This document shows, one piece after another, positions 22,229 to 29,385 of a DNA stretch of 29,385 bases. Source of the DNA: UBA6770 sp965661115. GTDB lineage: Bacteria > Bacteroidota > Bacteroidia > Flavobacteriales_G > Salibacteraceae. Under the pieces are notes generated by a model. That model saw only the letters and a program-made list of their open reading frames with translations. It was not told the origin of the DNA and searched no databases. The position numbers and the translations under genes were made by a program. Position 1 is the first letter of the stretch. Every line of letters begins with the position of its first letter. The stretch spans positions 1 to 29,385 of the forward strand of contig CBFICO010000019.1 in assembly GCA_965661115.1 (NCBI GenBank). The letters run 5' to 3'.

Positions 22229-22238
22229 TCCATTTTCT
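22215..22238. repeat. 10-bp inverted repeat centred on two interlocked stop codons
   Basis: AGAAAATGGA (22215-22224) and TCCATTTTCT (22229-22238) are perfect complements around the 4-nt core TTAG, which holds both stops. As a result both proteins end in Lys-Met-Asp. It could act as a small bidirectional terminator hairpin, though the stem is AT-rich. Confidence 0.7.
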
Positions 22239-22587
22239 CCTCAAGCTGAGTGATTTTCATGTTTAGCTTCGTTATTACTCCTTCGTAAATTTCGCCCATG
22301 TCTGAGGGTGTCTGATGGTAATATGCCAAACTTCTTTCAAAACGCTCTTGAGTTACCTTGTTTTGCTCCAACATATTCAGCATTCGCGCTTCGCGTTTTT
22401 CCACATAAGTAGTATCGCTATGCACTCTTCCCTTATAAGCAGATTCAATCAACTGAACTTCATAAAGCATTTCGGTAATTTGCTCTTTGCCAATCAAATC
22501 CTCAGGCACCTCTCTTTCAATTTTTGGTTCAATGCTATCGCATGAAAAAAGAACGAACAGTAAAAAAAGAAAGGGAAAAGCTTTCAT
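22225..22587 (-). CDS. DUF4296 lipoprotein
   Basis: From ATG 22587 the product is 120 aa with a signal peptide and lipobox (MKAFPFLFLLFVLFSC), so Cys16 should be lipidated. The rest is helical and matches the DUF4296 pattern known only in Bacteroidota: VPEDLIGKEQITEMLYEVQL early, then RFERSLAYYHQTPSDMGEIY. The function of the family is unknown. The frame is open four codons upstream (22599), inside the end of pyrC, but the later ATG starts 1 nt after the pyrC stop and gives a proper signal peptide. It is third in a glycosyltransferase-pyrC-DUF4296 operon. Confidence 0.85.
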   Translation of the reverse strand: MKAFPFLFLLFVLFSCDSIEPKIEREVPEDLIGKEQITEMLYEVQLIESAYKGRVHSDTTYVEKREARMLNMLEQNKVTQERFERSLAYYHQTPSDMGEIYEGVITKLNMKITQLEEKMD

Positions 22588-22588
22588 A

Positions 22589-23941
22589 CTACCTGTCAAA
22601 AGTTAATCGCTGGCCATTGGCTATTTCGTGGAAACTGTCTTTTGGTAACCCATTTAAATCGTATACTAAATTACCGTTTACAAAGGTCATTTTTACTTGA
22701 GACGAGAATTCTTCTCCCTCAAACGGGCTCCAGCCACACTTGTAAAGAATATTTTCTTTTTCGACCGTCCAAGCATCGTTTAAATCAACAACAGCAATGT
22801 CTGCCTTGTAGCCTTCGCGCAAATATCCTCTTTGCTCAACTGTAAACATATCAGCAGGTGCGTGACACATTTTTTCTACAATGCGCTCCAAGGTTATTTT
22901 TCCGTTCTTGTAATGCTCAAGCATAGAAACCAACGCATGTTGAACCAGCGGGCCTCCTGATGGAGCTCTCCAATAATCCAAACTCTTTTCTTTAAGAGTA
23001 TGTGGAGCATGGTCGGTAGCAATCACATCAATTTTATTGTCTAACACTGCCTGAAAAATTGCATCTCTATCCGAAACAGATTTCACTGCAGGATTCCATT
23101 TAATAAGCGCTCCTTTTTCGTCGTATTGACTTTGATCGAACCACAAATGATGCACGCAAGCCTCAGCAGTTATGCGCTTATCCTTCATGGGAATAGAGTT
23201 ATCAAACAACTCTAGTTCTTTTGCTGTACTGATGTGTAAAATGTGCAGACGTGTGTTGTATTCCTTAGCCAAACCAACTGCAAAAGAGCTGGACAGGTAA
23301 CACGCTTTTTCGTTTCTAATTTCGGGGTGCATTCTAAATGCTACATCATTCCCATACTTTTCTTTGTATGCAGATGAGTTGGCGCGAATAGTAGCTTCAT
23401 CTTCGCAGTGGGTTGCAATTAGCATTTCGCACTGACTAAAAATAGTTCGAAGCGTAGTTTCATTATCTACAAGCATATTGCCCGTGCTTGAGCCCATAAA
23501 TATTTTCACCCCGCAAACAGTTTTAGGGTCGGTTTTTAAAACCTCCTCCATATTGTCATTACTGGCTCCCATATAAAAGGAATAGTTCGCCAATGAACTC
23601 TTGGACGCAATGTCATATTTATCTTGCAAAAGCTCTTGAGTTAGCACATTTGGAACCGTATTAGGCATTTCCATAAACGACGTAATTCCACCAGCCACAG
23701 CCGCACGCGACTCCGTATAAATTTCCGCTTTATGTGTCAGTCCTGGTTCTCTAAAATGTACTTGGTCATCAATTAAACCCGGGATAACGTGTTTGCCCGT
23801 TAGGTCAATTACCTTTTCGTTTGGCAATACTTCTAAGGGCTCTGTTGAAATCGTTTTTATAACTTCGTTTTCAATTCGTATATCTCCGGTAAAGATGCTT
23901 CCTTCATTTACGATAGAAGCCTTTTTAAGCAAATAGGACAT
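22589..23941 (-). CDS. pyrC: Dihydroorotase (amidohydrolase family)
   Basis: The 450-aa class I type dihydroorotase or close relative would interconvert carbamoyl-aspartate and dihydroorotate in pyrimidine synthesis. Metal-site landmarks are DDQVHFREPG (59-67; the usual first His of the HxH pair is Gln60, His62 is kept), Lys146 in KIFMGSS (candidate carbamylated lysine), His178 in THCED, His233/His236 in HILHIST and Asp310 in ATDHAPH. Substrate features such as MPNTVP and the late APSGGP loop are present. The Gln variant is, as I recall, common in Bacteroidota, so the enzyme is probably functional with an altered metal site. It starts directly after the glycosyltransferase stop; the lipoprotein gene follows 1 nt after its stop. 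Confidence 0.88.
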   Translation of the reverse strand: MSYLLKKASIVNEGSIFTGDIRIENEVIKTISTEPLEVLPNEKVIDLTGKHVIPGLIDDQVHFREPGLTHKAEIYTESRAAVAGGITSFMEMPNTVPNVLTQELLQDKYDIASKSSLANYSFYMGASNDNMEEVLKTDPKTVCGVKIFMGSSTGNMLVDNETTLRTIFSQCEMLIATHCEDEATIRANSSAYKEKYGNDVAFRMHPEIRNEKACYLSSSFAVGLAKEYNTRLHILHISTAKELELFDNSIPMKDKRITAEACVHHLWFDQSQYDEKGALIKWNPAVKSVSDRDAIFQAVLDNKIDVIATDHAPHTLKEKSLDYWRAPSGGPLVQHALVSMLEHYKNGKITLERIVEKMCHAPADMFTVEQRGYLREGYKADIAVVDLNDAWTVEKENILYKCGWSPFEGEEFSSQVKMTFVNGNLVYDLNGLPKDSFHEIANGQRLTFDR

Positions 23942-24676
23942 TTAGACTTTTTTTCCTTTCATGATTAAAACACCAAACAAGGCCTCTTTAAAGATTTTGG
24001 TGCTCATTTTCGATTCGCCAATTACCCTGTCAATAAAAGTAATGGGCACTTCTTTTATTCTAAAACCTTTTCTGTGAACGGTGTATTTCATTTCGATTTG
24101 AAAAGCATAACCCACAAATCTTATCCCCACCAAATCAATCGCCTCTAATACGTGTTTTTTATAGCAAACAAATCCCGCGGTAGTATCTCTTACAATAAAC
24201 CACAAAATGAGTCTTACATATACCGATGCAAAATAAGACATGAGTATGCGGCCAAGCGGCCAATTTTTTATACGCCCACCCTTTACGTATCTGGACCCAA
24301 CACTCATATCAGCACCTTGATTAGCGCATGCATCGTACAATCGAATCAAGTCGTTTGGATCATGCGAGAAATCGCAATCCATTTCAAAAATGTAGTCGTA
24401 ACCTTTGTCCAAGGCTATTCCAAATCCGTGAATATAAGCGGTGCCTAGCCCTTGTTTCCCTTCGCGTTCTGTAAGTAATAGTCTATTATCAAACTCTTGT
24501 TGCAGCTCTTTTACTTTATCTGCTGTTCCATCGGGAGAGCCATCATCAACTATTAAAACATCAAATTCTTTTTCAAGACCGAAAACAGTTCTGAGCATTT
24601 TCTCAATGTTTCCGATCTCGTTGTAAGTGGGAATTATAACAACCGAATCTGACACGTAGCTTGAATTAGAACGCAC
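23942..24676 (-). CDS. Polyprenol-phosphate mannosyltransferase (DPM1-like, GT2)
   Basis: The 244-aa GT2 glycosyltransferase resembles dolichol-phosphate mannose synthase. It has the nucleotide-sugar start VVIIPTYNEIGNIEKML, the IVDDGSPDGTADKV motif, the metal-binding DCDFSHDP (Asp-x-Asp), SRYVKGGRIKNWPLGR and RDTTAGFVCYKK. It lacks the C-terminal transmembrane helices some members have, so it is probably membrane-associated rather than integral. It is expected to make a polyprenyl-phosphate sugar used for glycosylation on the outer side of the inner membrane, such as protein O-glycosylation or lipid modification. It is first in the operon, and pyrC starts on the next base after its stop. A near-match -7 box (TAAGTTTA) lies at 24700-24707. 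Confidence 0.9.
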   Translation of the reverse strand: MRSNSSYVSDSVVIIPTYNEIGNIEKMLRTVFGLEKEFDVLIVDDGSPDGTADKVKELQQEFDNRLLLTEREGKQGLGTAYIHGFGIALDKGYDYIFEMDCDFSHDPNDLIRLYDACANQGADMSVGSRYVKGGRIKNWPLGRILMSYFASVYVRLILWFIVRDTTAGFVCYKKHVLEAIDLVGIRFVGYAFQIEMKYTVHRKGFRIKEVPITFIDRVIGESKMSTKIFKEALFGVLIMKGKKV

Positions 24677-24807
24677 GAATATAATTTATGCTATCAATTT
24701 AAACTTACATGACTTTGCGAAAGATTTGTTAACGGTATTTAGTCGCAAAAAATTATGGTAATAATAATAAGTTAATAACAAGTCGTCTTTAAGGTCAAGA
24801 AACCCAT

Positions 24808-24815
24808 TAAATTTG
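24808..24815 (+). promoter_or_regulatory. -7 element (TAAATTTG) for the secreted-protein cluster
   Basis: This exact TAnnTTTG match, followed by CG, lies 28 bp before the TTG start at 24844. It has the same box as at 4167. Confidence 0.5.
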
Positions 24816-24843
24816 CGAACGCTTTTTAACGGAATTCATTGGT

Positions 24844-26151
24844 TTGAACACACTGAAAAAGATCATATTTTTAAGCACTACTCTGCTGACTTTCAGCTTA
24901 ACCGCTCAAGTTAAAGACACCGTAAGAATAATGCATTACAACCTGCTTTATTACGGTGAAACAACTACAAGCTGCACGGCCAATAACAATAGCGTTAACA
25001 ACAAAGACACCTACTTAAAAAGAATTGTAAATCACGTTCAGCCTGATGTTTTAACAGTGAACGAAATTGATTGCGATGTTACCTACTCGAGAAGAATAAA
25101 AGAGTTGGTTTTAAACACAGGTTCTAAAACATACGAGTTTACCAAAATTCAACGCTCGGGCACTCAAAACATTTGCAACATGCTTTTTTACAATACTGAA
25201 AAAGTAAAAATTGCCTCGCAAGAAATGATTACAAAAGCTGAAAATGGTAGCAATATCATTAGAGCAATTGATTTGTACAAATTGCAATTTTTAGCTACCA
25301 ACCTTTCAGAAAACCAAAACCAAACAGACACTCCCAGTGCATACATTTTAGCAGCACACTTAAAAGCAAGCAGCAGTGCTTCGGACAAGCTCTCTAGAGA
25401 AAAAGCTGCAGGTGGTGTAATGAAGTATCTTGAGGATAATAAAAACCCAGGCAGTTATATTCTTTGCGGCGATTTAAATTTATACACCAATACGGAAGGC
25501 GCATGGTCTAAATTCACCGATTGGACGAATGCTTCTTTCAATTTTCAAGACCCAATTAATAGAGTAGGTAAATGGGGCAACAACAGCGACTATGCCGATG
25601 TACACACACAAAGCACGCATACCAGCAGCGGTTGCCATAGTGGCGGTGGAATGGACGATAGATTTGATTTTATTTTAGCCTCACAATACATAATGAACGG
25701 CAGAGGCTCTGTTCAGTATATCCCCGGAACGTATAAAGCTTTAGGTCAAGACGGAAAAAGATATAACGGCAGATTAGACTCACCCATTAATCGGTCAGCT
25801 CCTGCGGCGGTGATTGATGCGCTGTATAATATGAGCGATCACTTACCTGTAATTATAGATGTTGAAGTGATTTTTGGTCAAGCTCCAAACAGTGTTTCCA
25901 AGGTTCAATCAACTCCAAAATTTGAGATTTGGCAAAATAATCAACAACAGTTAGTTGTATCGTATAGCTTCGACAAAGTGGAAAGCACTCTAAGTCTAAG
26001 AAATGTAACTGGAAAAGTAGTTGACAGCTGGCAACTCACACAACAAATACAAAAACTCGACCTAAACGATTTACCCAAAGGAGCATACCTTTTGATTTTG
26101 GAAGACCATGCTTCTAACCAAAAGCAATTTCAAAAACTAATTCTAAGATAG
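24844..26151 (+). CDS. Secreted endonuclease/exonuclease/phosphatase-fold protein with T9SS-like tail
   Basis: The 435-aa protein starts at TTG with a signal peptide (MNTLKKIIFLSTTLLTFSLT, then AQ). The catalytic domain (about 25-345) has the DNase I-like motifs: RIMHYNLLYYGE, the metal-binding Glu in LTVNEIDCD, ILAAHLKASS, CGDLNLYTN, MDDRFDFILAS and the terminal MSDHLPVI catalytic Asp-His. All expected acidic and His residues are present, so activity on phosphodiester or phosphate-ester bonds is likely, with the substrate (DNA, RNA, phospholipid) unknown. The last 80 residues form a beta domain ending KGAYLLILEDHASNQKQFQK, like T9SS sorting domains, so the protein is probably secreted or surface-bound. 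It overlaps the next gene by 1 nt. Confidence 0.85.
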   Translation: MNTLKKIIFLSTTLLTFSLTAQVKDTVRIMHYNLLYYGETTTSCTANNNSVNNKDTYLKRIVNHVQPDVLTVNEIDCDVTYSRRIKELVLNTGSKTYEFTKIQRSGTQNICNMLFYNTEKVKIASQEMITKAENGSNIIRAIDLYKLQFLATNLSENQNQTDTPSAYILAAHLKASSSASDKLSREKAAGGVMKYLEDNKNPGSYILCGDLNLYTNTEGAWSKFTDWTNASFNFQDPINRVGKWGNNSDYADVHTQSTHTSSGCHSGGGMDDRFDFILASQYIMNGRGSVQYIPGTYKALGQDGKRYNGRLDSPINRSAPAAVIDALYNMSDHLPVIIDVEVIFGQAPNSVSKVQSTPKFEIWQNNQQQLVVSYSFDKVESTLSLRNVTGKVVDSWQLTQQIQKLDLNDLPKGAYLLILEDHASNQKQFQKLILR

Positions 26152-28259
26152 TGAAACGCCTACCAAAAATATTGTTTTGCTTGTTGGCCTTTTTGGTTTT
26201 AGACACTCACGCCCAAACGGAGCGAGTAACTTCTGCCGCTGAAGTTGAATTAACGGTAAACAACACCGGACTTTTAGGTAATGCATTTAACAGAAGTAGA
26301 CCCATACCAGCATCTTGTATTTACCCTGCAGGTTCAGGTATTGAACATTTATTTGAGGCTGGCTTGTGGATTGGCGCTATTGTAAGAGGCTCTGCTAACG
26401 TAAGCAGCACTGCTATGGATAATTCCAGAGGGTATTCGCAGGGCACTGGAGGCTATGAATTTACTACTGAACAAAGTGCTGTAATCACAGAAAAAAGTTC
26501 GCTATTAAATAGTAGAGTATATACACCTGAAGCTATTTCCCACCAAGACTTTGTAATGGATTATACAGAAAAAAATATTTTGGTTCCGGGTACTGAGATT
26601 CAAATTCGAGATCACGAACAACCTTTGGGTATTGATGTGCATTTAGAGACCTACAACTGGAATTATGCTTTCAGTAACTTTTTTGTAATGCTTAATTACA
26701 CGCTAACTAATAATGGTGAAGAAGTATTAGACTCATTATATGTAGGCATGTTTGCTAATGCCGTTGTAAGAAACATAAACGTTACCCAACACGGATTAGG
26801 CGGTTCTGCATTTTACAATAAAGGCGGAAACGGTTATAACGATTCGTTACAATTGGCATACACCTACGATAACAACGGAGATGTTGGTTTTACGGAAAGC
26901 TATTTTGCGCACAAATTTTTAGGGGCTGAACTTAACGGACAATTTTATCATCCTAATAACAACGAAGACTTTAAAGCACATTACAACGCTTGGACATGGG
27001 GAAACACCAGTTTACCTCTACTCTTTTCTCCGGGTGATGATGGTCAGAAATATCGAAAAATGACTGCTGGTTTAAACTGGCGTGAGGATTGGTCAGCAGT
27101 AAACGACTCCAACAATCAACACTCTGGAACATACATTCACGAACTGTTAAACGACCCAGGAAACCGATCGGATCTGGTAAGCGTGGGACCGTTTCCAACA
27201 ATTAATCCCGGCGAATCAATCAACGTTGCCTTTGCTATAGTATGCGCTAAAAAATTCGAGGATGGAAACCCAAACGGAGACAACACAGCTCTGCAGCAAA
27301 GCAATTTAATTGAAAATGCCACTTGGGCGCAGTCAGCCTATCTTGGAGAAGATGTAAACGGAGATGGAATCCTAGACCCAGAAGAAGATAGAAATCAGAA
27401 CGGAATTCTTGACCGCTATGTATTACCCTCGCCTCCAGATGCACCAAACACTAAAATTGTTGCACGGGACGGCGCGGTAGATATTTATTGGGCAACCAAC
27501 GCTGAAGCAAGTATCGATCCTATCAGCCTTAAAAAAGATTTTGCAGGTTACAAGGTTTACCTATCAAAACTTGGGTTCGACGTTGAAAAAACGGTTAACC
27601 CAGCGGCAGCTTTAGCAGAGGTTGGAAATTTCGATCTGCTAGGGGATAGCCTATTTTTTGAAACGGGTTTTGATGCTATAAAATTGGCAGAGCCAGTAAC
27701 CTTTGACGGAGATGAAAACTTATACGTGTACAAATACACCATAGAAACCCTTCAAAATGGCTGGCAATACATTTGTGCTGTAACGGCTTACGATACAGGA
27801 GATGAAGAAAATAAACTAGAATCTTTAGAATCTTCACCACTTGCTAGCAGTAGTAGAGTTTTTATGGGCACTCCGCCAAACGAAAATCCAAAAGAAGAAG
27901 GACCATACGCCTACCCTAACCCCTACTATTTAGAAGCAGCATGGGAAGGCGTTTCTACACGGCAAACCGTTAAGAAATTGATTTTTGCTAATCTGCCTGA
28001 GAAGTGTGTTGTAAGCATTTTTAATATGGCGGGCGATTTAGTAGATCAATTCGACCATGATGCAGGTTATACCGGAGACGACATTGATTGGTATTCTGAA
28101 TTCTCGGATACTGAATCAACTGTTTTTTCGGGCGGAGAACACGCTTGGGATTTAATCAGTAGCGAAGGACAAGCAGTTGCGCGAGGGTTATACCTCTTTT
28201 CGGTTAGAGATTTAAACACAAATAAAATTTACAAAGGAAAATTCACGCTTATCAAATAA
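26151..28259 (+). CDS. Large exported protein with T9SS-like C-terminal domain
   Basis: The 702-aa product starts at GTG, overlapping the previous stop by one base, with a signal peptide MKRLPKILFCLLAFLVLDTH (cleavage near AQ). I recognise no catalytic domain. Residues about 398-422 hold two Asp/Asn-rich calcium-loop-like motifs (DVNGDGILDPEED and DRNQNGILD). A fibronectin-type-III-like segment follows near 425-560. The C-terminus (about 580-702: YAYPNPYYLEAAWEG, LIFANLPEKCVVSIFNMAGD, ARGLYLFSV, GKFTLIK) matches the FlgD-Ig/T9SS sorting-domain style. It is probably an extracellular or surface structural/adhesive protein. Position and overlap suggest it is made together with the nuclease-like enzyme. 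Confidence 0.75.
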   Translation: MKRLPKILFCLLAFLVLDTHAQTERVTSAAEVELTVNNTGLLGNAFNRSRPIPASCIYPAGSGIEHLFEAGLWIGAIVRGSANVSSTAMDNSRGYSQGTGGYEFTTEQSAVITEKSSLLNSRVYTPEAISHQDFVMDYTEKNILVPGTEIQIRDHEQPLGIDVHLETYNWNYAFSNFFVMLNYTLTNNGEEVLDSLYVGMFANAVVRNINVTQHGLGGSAFYNKGGNGYNDSLQLAYTYDNNGDVGFTESYFAHKFLGAELNGQFYHPNNNEDFKAHYNAWTWGNTSLPLLFSPGDDGQKYRKMTAGLNWREDWSAVNDSNNQHSGTYIHELLNDPGNRSDLVSVGPFPTINPGESINVAFAIVCAKKFEDGNPNGDNTALQQSNLIENATWAQSAYLGEDVNGDGILDPEEDRNQNGILDRYVLPSPPDAPNTKIVARDGAVDIYWATNAEASIDPISLKKDFAGYKVYLSKLGFDVEKTVNPAAALAEVGNFDLLGDSLFFETGFDAIKLAEPVTFDGDENLYVYKYTIETLQNGWQYICAVTAYDTGDEENKLESLESSPLASSSRVFMGTPPNENPKEEGPYAYPNPYYLEAAWEGVSTRQTVKKLIFANLPEKCVVSIFNMAGDLVDQFDHDAGYTGDDIDWYSEFSDTESTVFSGGEHAWDLISSEGQAVARGLYLFSVRDLNTNKIYKGKFTLIK

Positions 28260-28273
28260 CAAAAACAATAATT

Positions 28274-29385
28274 ATGAAAAAACTACTATTTCTTACAATT
28301 GGTCTTTTGGGCTTTGGAATTAGCCAAGCGCAATTAGACACACTTACCATTGATTCAGTTCAGTGGGTATCACAAACAGACCTTGCGAATTGCGATGATA
28401 TGTCAAGATACGATGGCAAAAAGGTTGTTGTCTATGGAATATGCATGGTTGACGGTGCTGAATACGGCTCAACAAGTCATAACATCCATGTTTCTATGTC
28501 TGCTAAACCAATGCCTTTTGGTTCTATTCGATTAAGACAAGGAGATCCAAATGCTCAATATAGTGTAAACATTCGAAACCTGAAACAAGGTGATTCGGTT
28601 CGCATTGTAGGTGAATTAAGTCAATATAGAGGCGAGACCCAATTGGAACCAGACGTTAGCAATGACGCGATCACAATTTTCAAAAGAAATATTGCTGTAG
28701 AAGATACAGTTTTAGGAGTTGACCTTTTCAACGACAATTCTAGGAACAATATTCTTACCTCTGGTGAGCAATGGGAAAGTGCTTTTGTAACCATCGAAAA
28801 TGTTGAGGTAGTTTCAGTAGATCCTTTCAGCGGAAATAGAGTGAGTTTTACAGTTCAAGATCAGGCTGGAAACAGAATTAACGTAGGAGATCATTTTACC
28901 GCTCAGCGTCTTCCAGCCTACACGCATCCAGTAACCAATCAGCCAGGTAGTTTTTCTGCCCCTACTGTTGGCGATATTTTCAAATCCATTTCTGGAATGA
29001 TAATTCACAGTAAAAACAATTGTGCTGGAGAAACCGGAAGAGGGTATGAAATTCATCCATTTAAAGCTGAACACTATAAATATGGACCTTCAGCTCCAAA
29101 AATCTCTAACAAAAAAAGAGATAAGCAAGCACCTAAGTCATCAGAGTCGGTAGTAATTTCTGCTGATATAAAGGATTTGGATGGAAGCATCGTTTCTGCT
29201 ACGGTACATTACAACACAGGTGTTGATATTAACGATTTAAATTTCACCGCGGTTGCTATGACTAAAGGAACCGGAGATAATTATTCAGCAACCATTCCAG
29301 CACAGTCTAATGGAACATTTGTACGCTATTACATTACAGCTGAAGATGATTCAGCAAACGTAACAGCTATTCCAAGCAAAAACCC
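28274..29385 (+). CDS. Exported OB-fold-like protein, cut by the window end
   Basis: From ATG 28274 the frame stays open for 370 codons to the window end, so the gene is partial at its 3' side. It starts with a signal peptide (MKKLLFLTIGLLGFGISQAQ). Residues about 45-125 look like an OB-fold of the kind found in secreted nucleases (GKKVVVYGICMVDGAEYG, then GDSVRIVGELSQYRGETQLE). A second similar stretch follows (about 165-210, VTIENVEVVSVDPFSGNRVS). The end (about 310-370) is an immunoglobulin-like repeat (DIKDLDGSIVSATVHYNTG, then ATIPAQSNGTFVRYYITAED). It lies 14 bp after the large exported protein. More domains, perhaps catalytic or T9SS-sorting, may lie beyond the window. Its function is unknown. 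Confidence 0.75.
   Translation, partial: MKKLLFLTIGLLGFGISQAQLDTLTIDSVQWVSQTDLANCDDMSRYDGKKVVVYGICMVDGAEYGSTSHNIHVSMSAKPMPFGSIRLRQGDPNAQYSVNIRNLKQGDSVRIVGELSQYRGETQLEPDVSNDAITIFKRNIAVEDTVLGVDLFNDNSRNNILTSGEQWESAFVTIENVEVVSVDPFSGNRVSFTVQDQAGNRINVGDHFTAQRLPAYTHPVTNQPGSFSAPTVGDIFKSISGMIIHSKNNCAGETGRGYEIHPFKAEHYKYGPSAPKISNKKRDKQAPKSSESVVISADIKDLDGSIVSATVHYNTGVDINDLNFTAVAMTKGTGDNYSATIPAQSNGTFVRYYITAEDDSANVTAIPSKN

Overview
The window looks like chromosomal DNA of a Bacteroidota bacterium, most likely a marine or aquatic member of the Flavobacteriia. The evidence is AT-rich DNA, a short (286 aa) primary sigma factor, nine exact copies of the Bacteroidota -7 promoter element TAnnTTTG in front of genes, lipoproteins with Bacteroidota-style lipoboxes, an HU/CCDC81-plus-SPOR membrane protein, a DUF4296 lipoprotein, and secreted proteins with type IX secretion (T9SS)-like C-termini. 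No rRNA, tRNA, CRISPR array, intact insertion sequence or prophage was seen. Most of the window is housekeeping sequence with short intergenic spaces.

Layout. 1-885: a gene-poor patch with two strong imperfect hairpins and an orphan helix-turn-helix-like ORF, probably the remains of an accessory element. 867-2787: a small lipoprotein, a gamma-carbonic anhydrase and an HU/SPOR protein. 2992-3852: rpoD with its own terminator. 4195-5815: a four-helix membrane protein and hflX. 5878-8163: an acyl-CoA dehydrogenase and, divergently, anmK. 8409-11032: a glutamate-family dehydrogenase followed by an NhaD-type Na+/H+ antiporter. 11144-14337: an ExbB-ExbD-TonB energy-transduction operon ending in folC. 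14334-17009: a PMCA-like Ca2+ ATPase. 17115-19052: two divergent lipoproteins and a LuxE-like adenylate-forming enzyme. 19049-20337: tyrS, interrupted by a 10-N assembly gap. 20677-22228: an SDR epimerase and a RibD/DHFR-fold reductase. 24676-22225 (minus): a dolichol-phosphate-mannose-synthase-like glycosyltransferase, dihydroorotase and the DUF4296 lipoprotein. 24844-29385: three consecutive exported proteins, the last running off the window.

Together: ExbB/ExbD/TonB would power outer-membrane import; NhaD and the Ca2+ ATPase handle ion homeostasis; AnmK recycles peptidoglycan sugar; FolC and dihydroorotase serve folate and pyrimidine synthesis; HflX and TyrS serve translation. The 24.8-29.4 kb block is the most accessory-looking part. 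It encodes an exported endonuclease/exonuclease/phosphatase-fold enzyme, a large exported protein with calcium-loop-like motifs and an exported OB-fold-like protein.

Across the window there are four intergenic copies of a REP-like palindromic repeat whose arms show compensatory changes. Three convergent gene pairs have stop codons interlocked over four bases. Several -7 elements lie only a few bases from the start codon.
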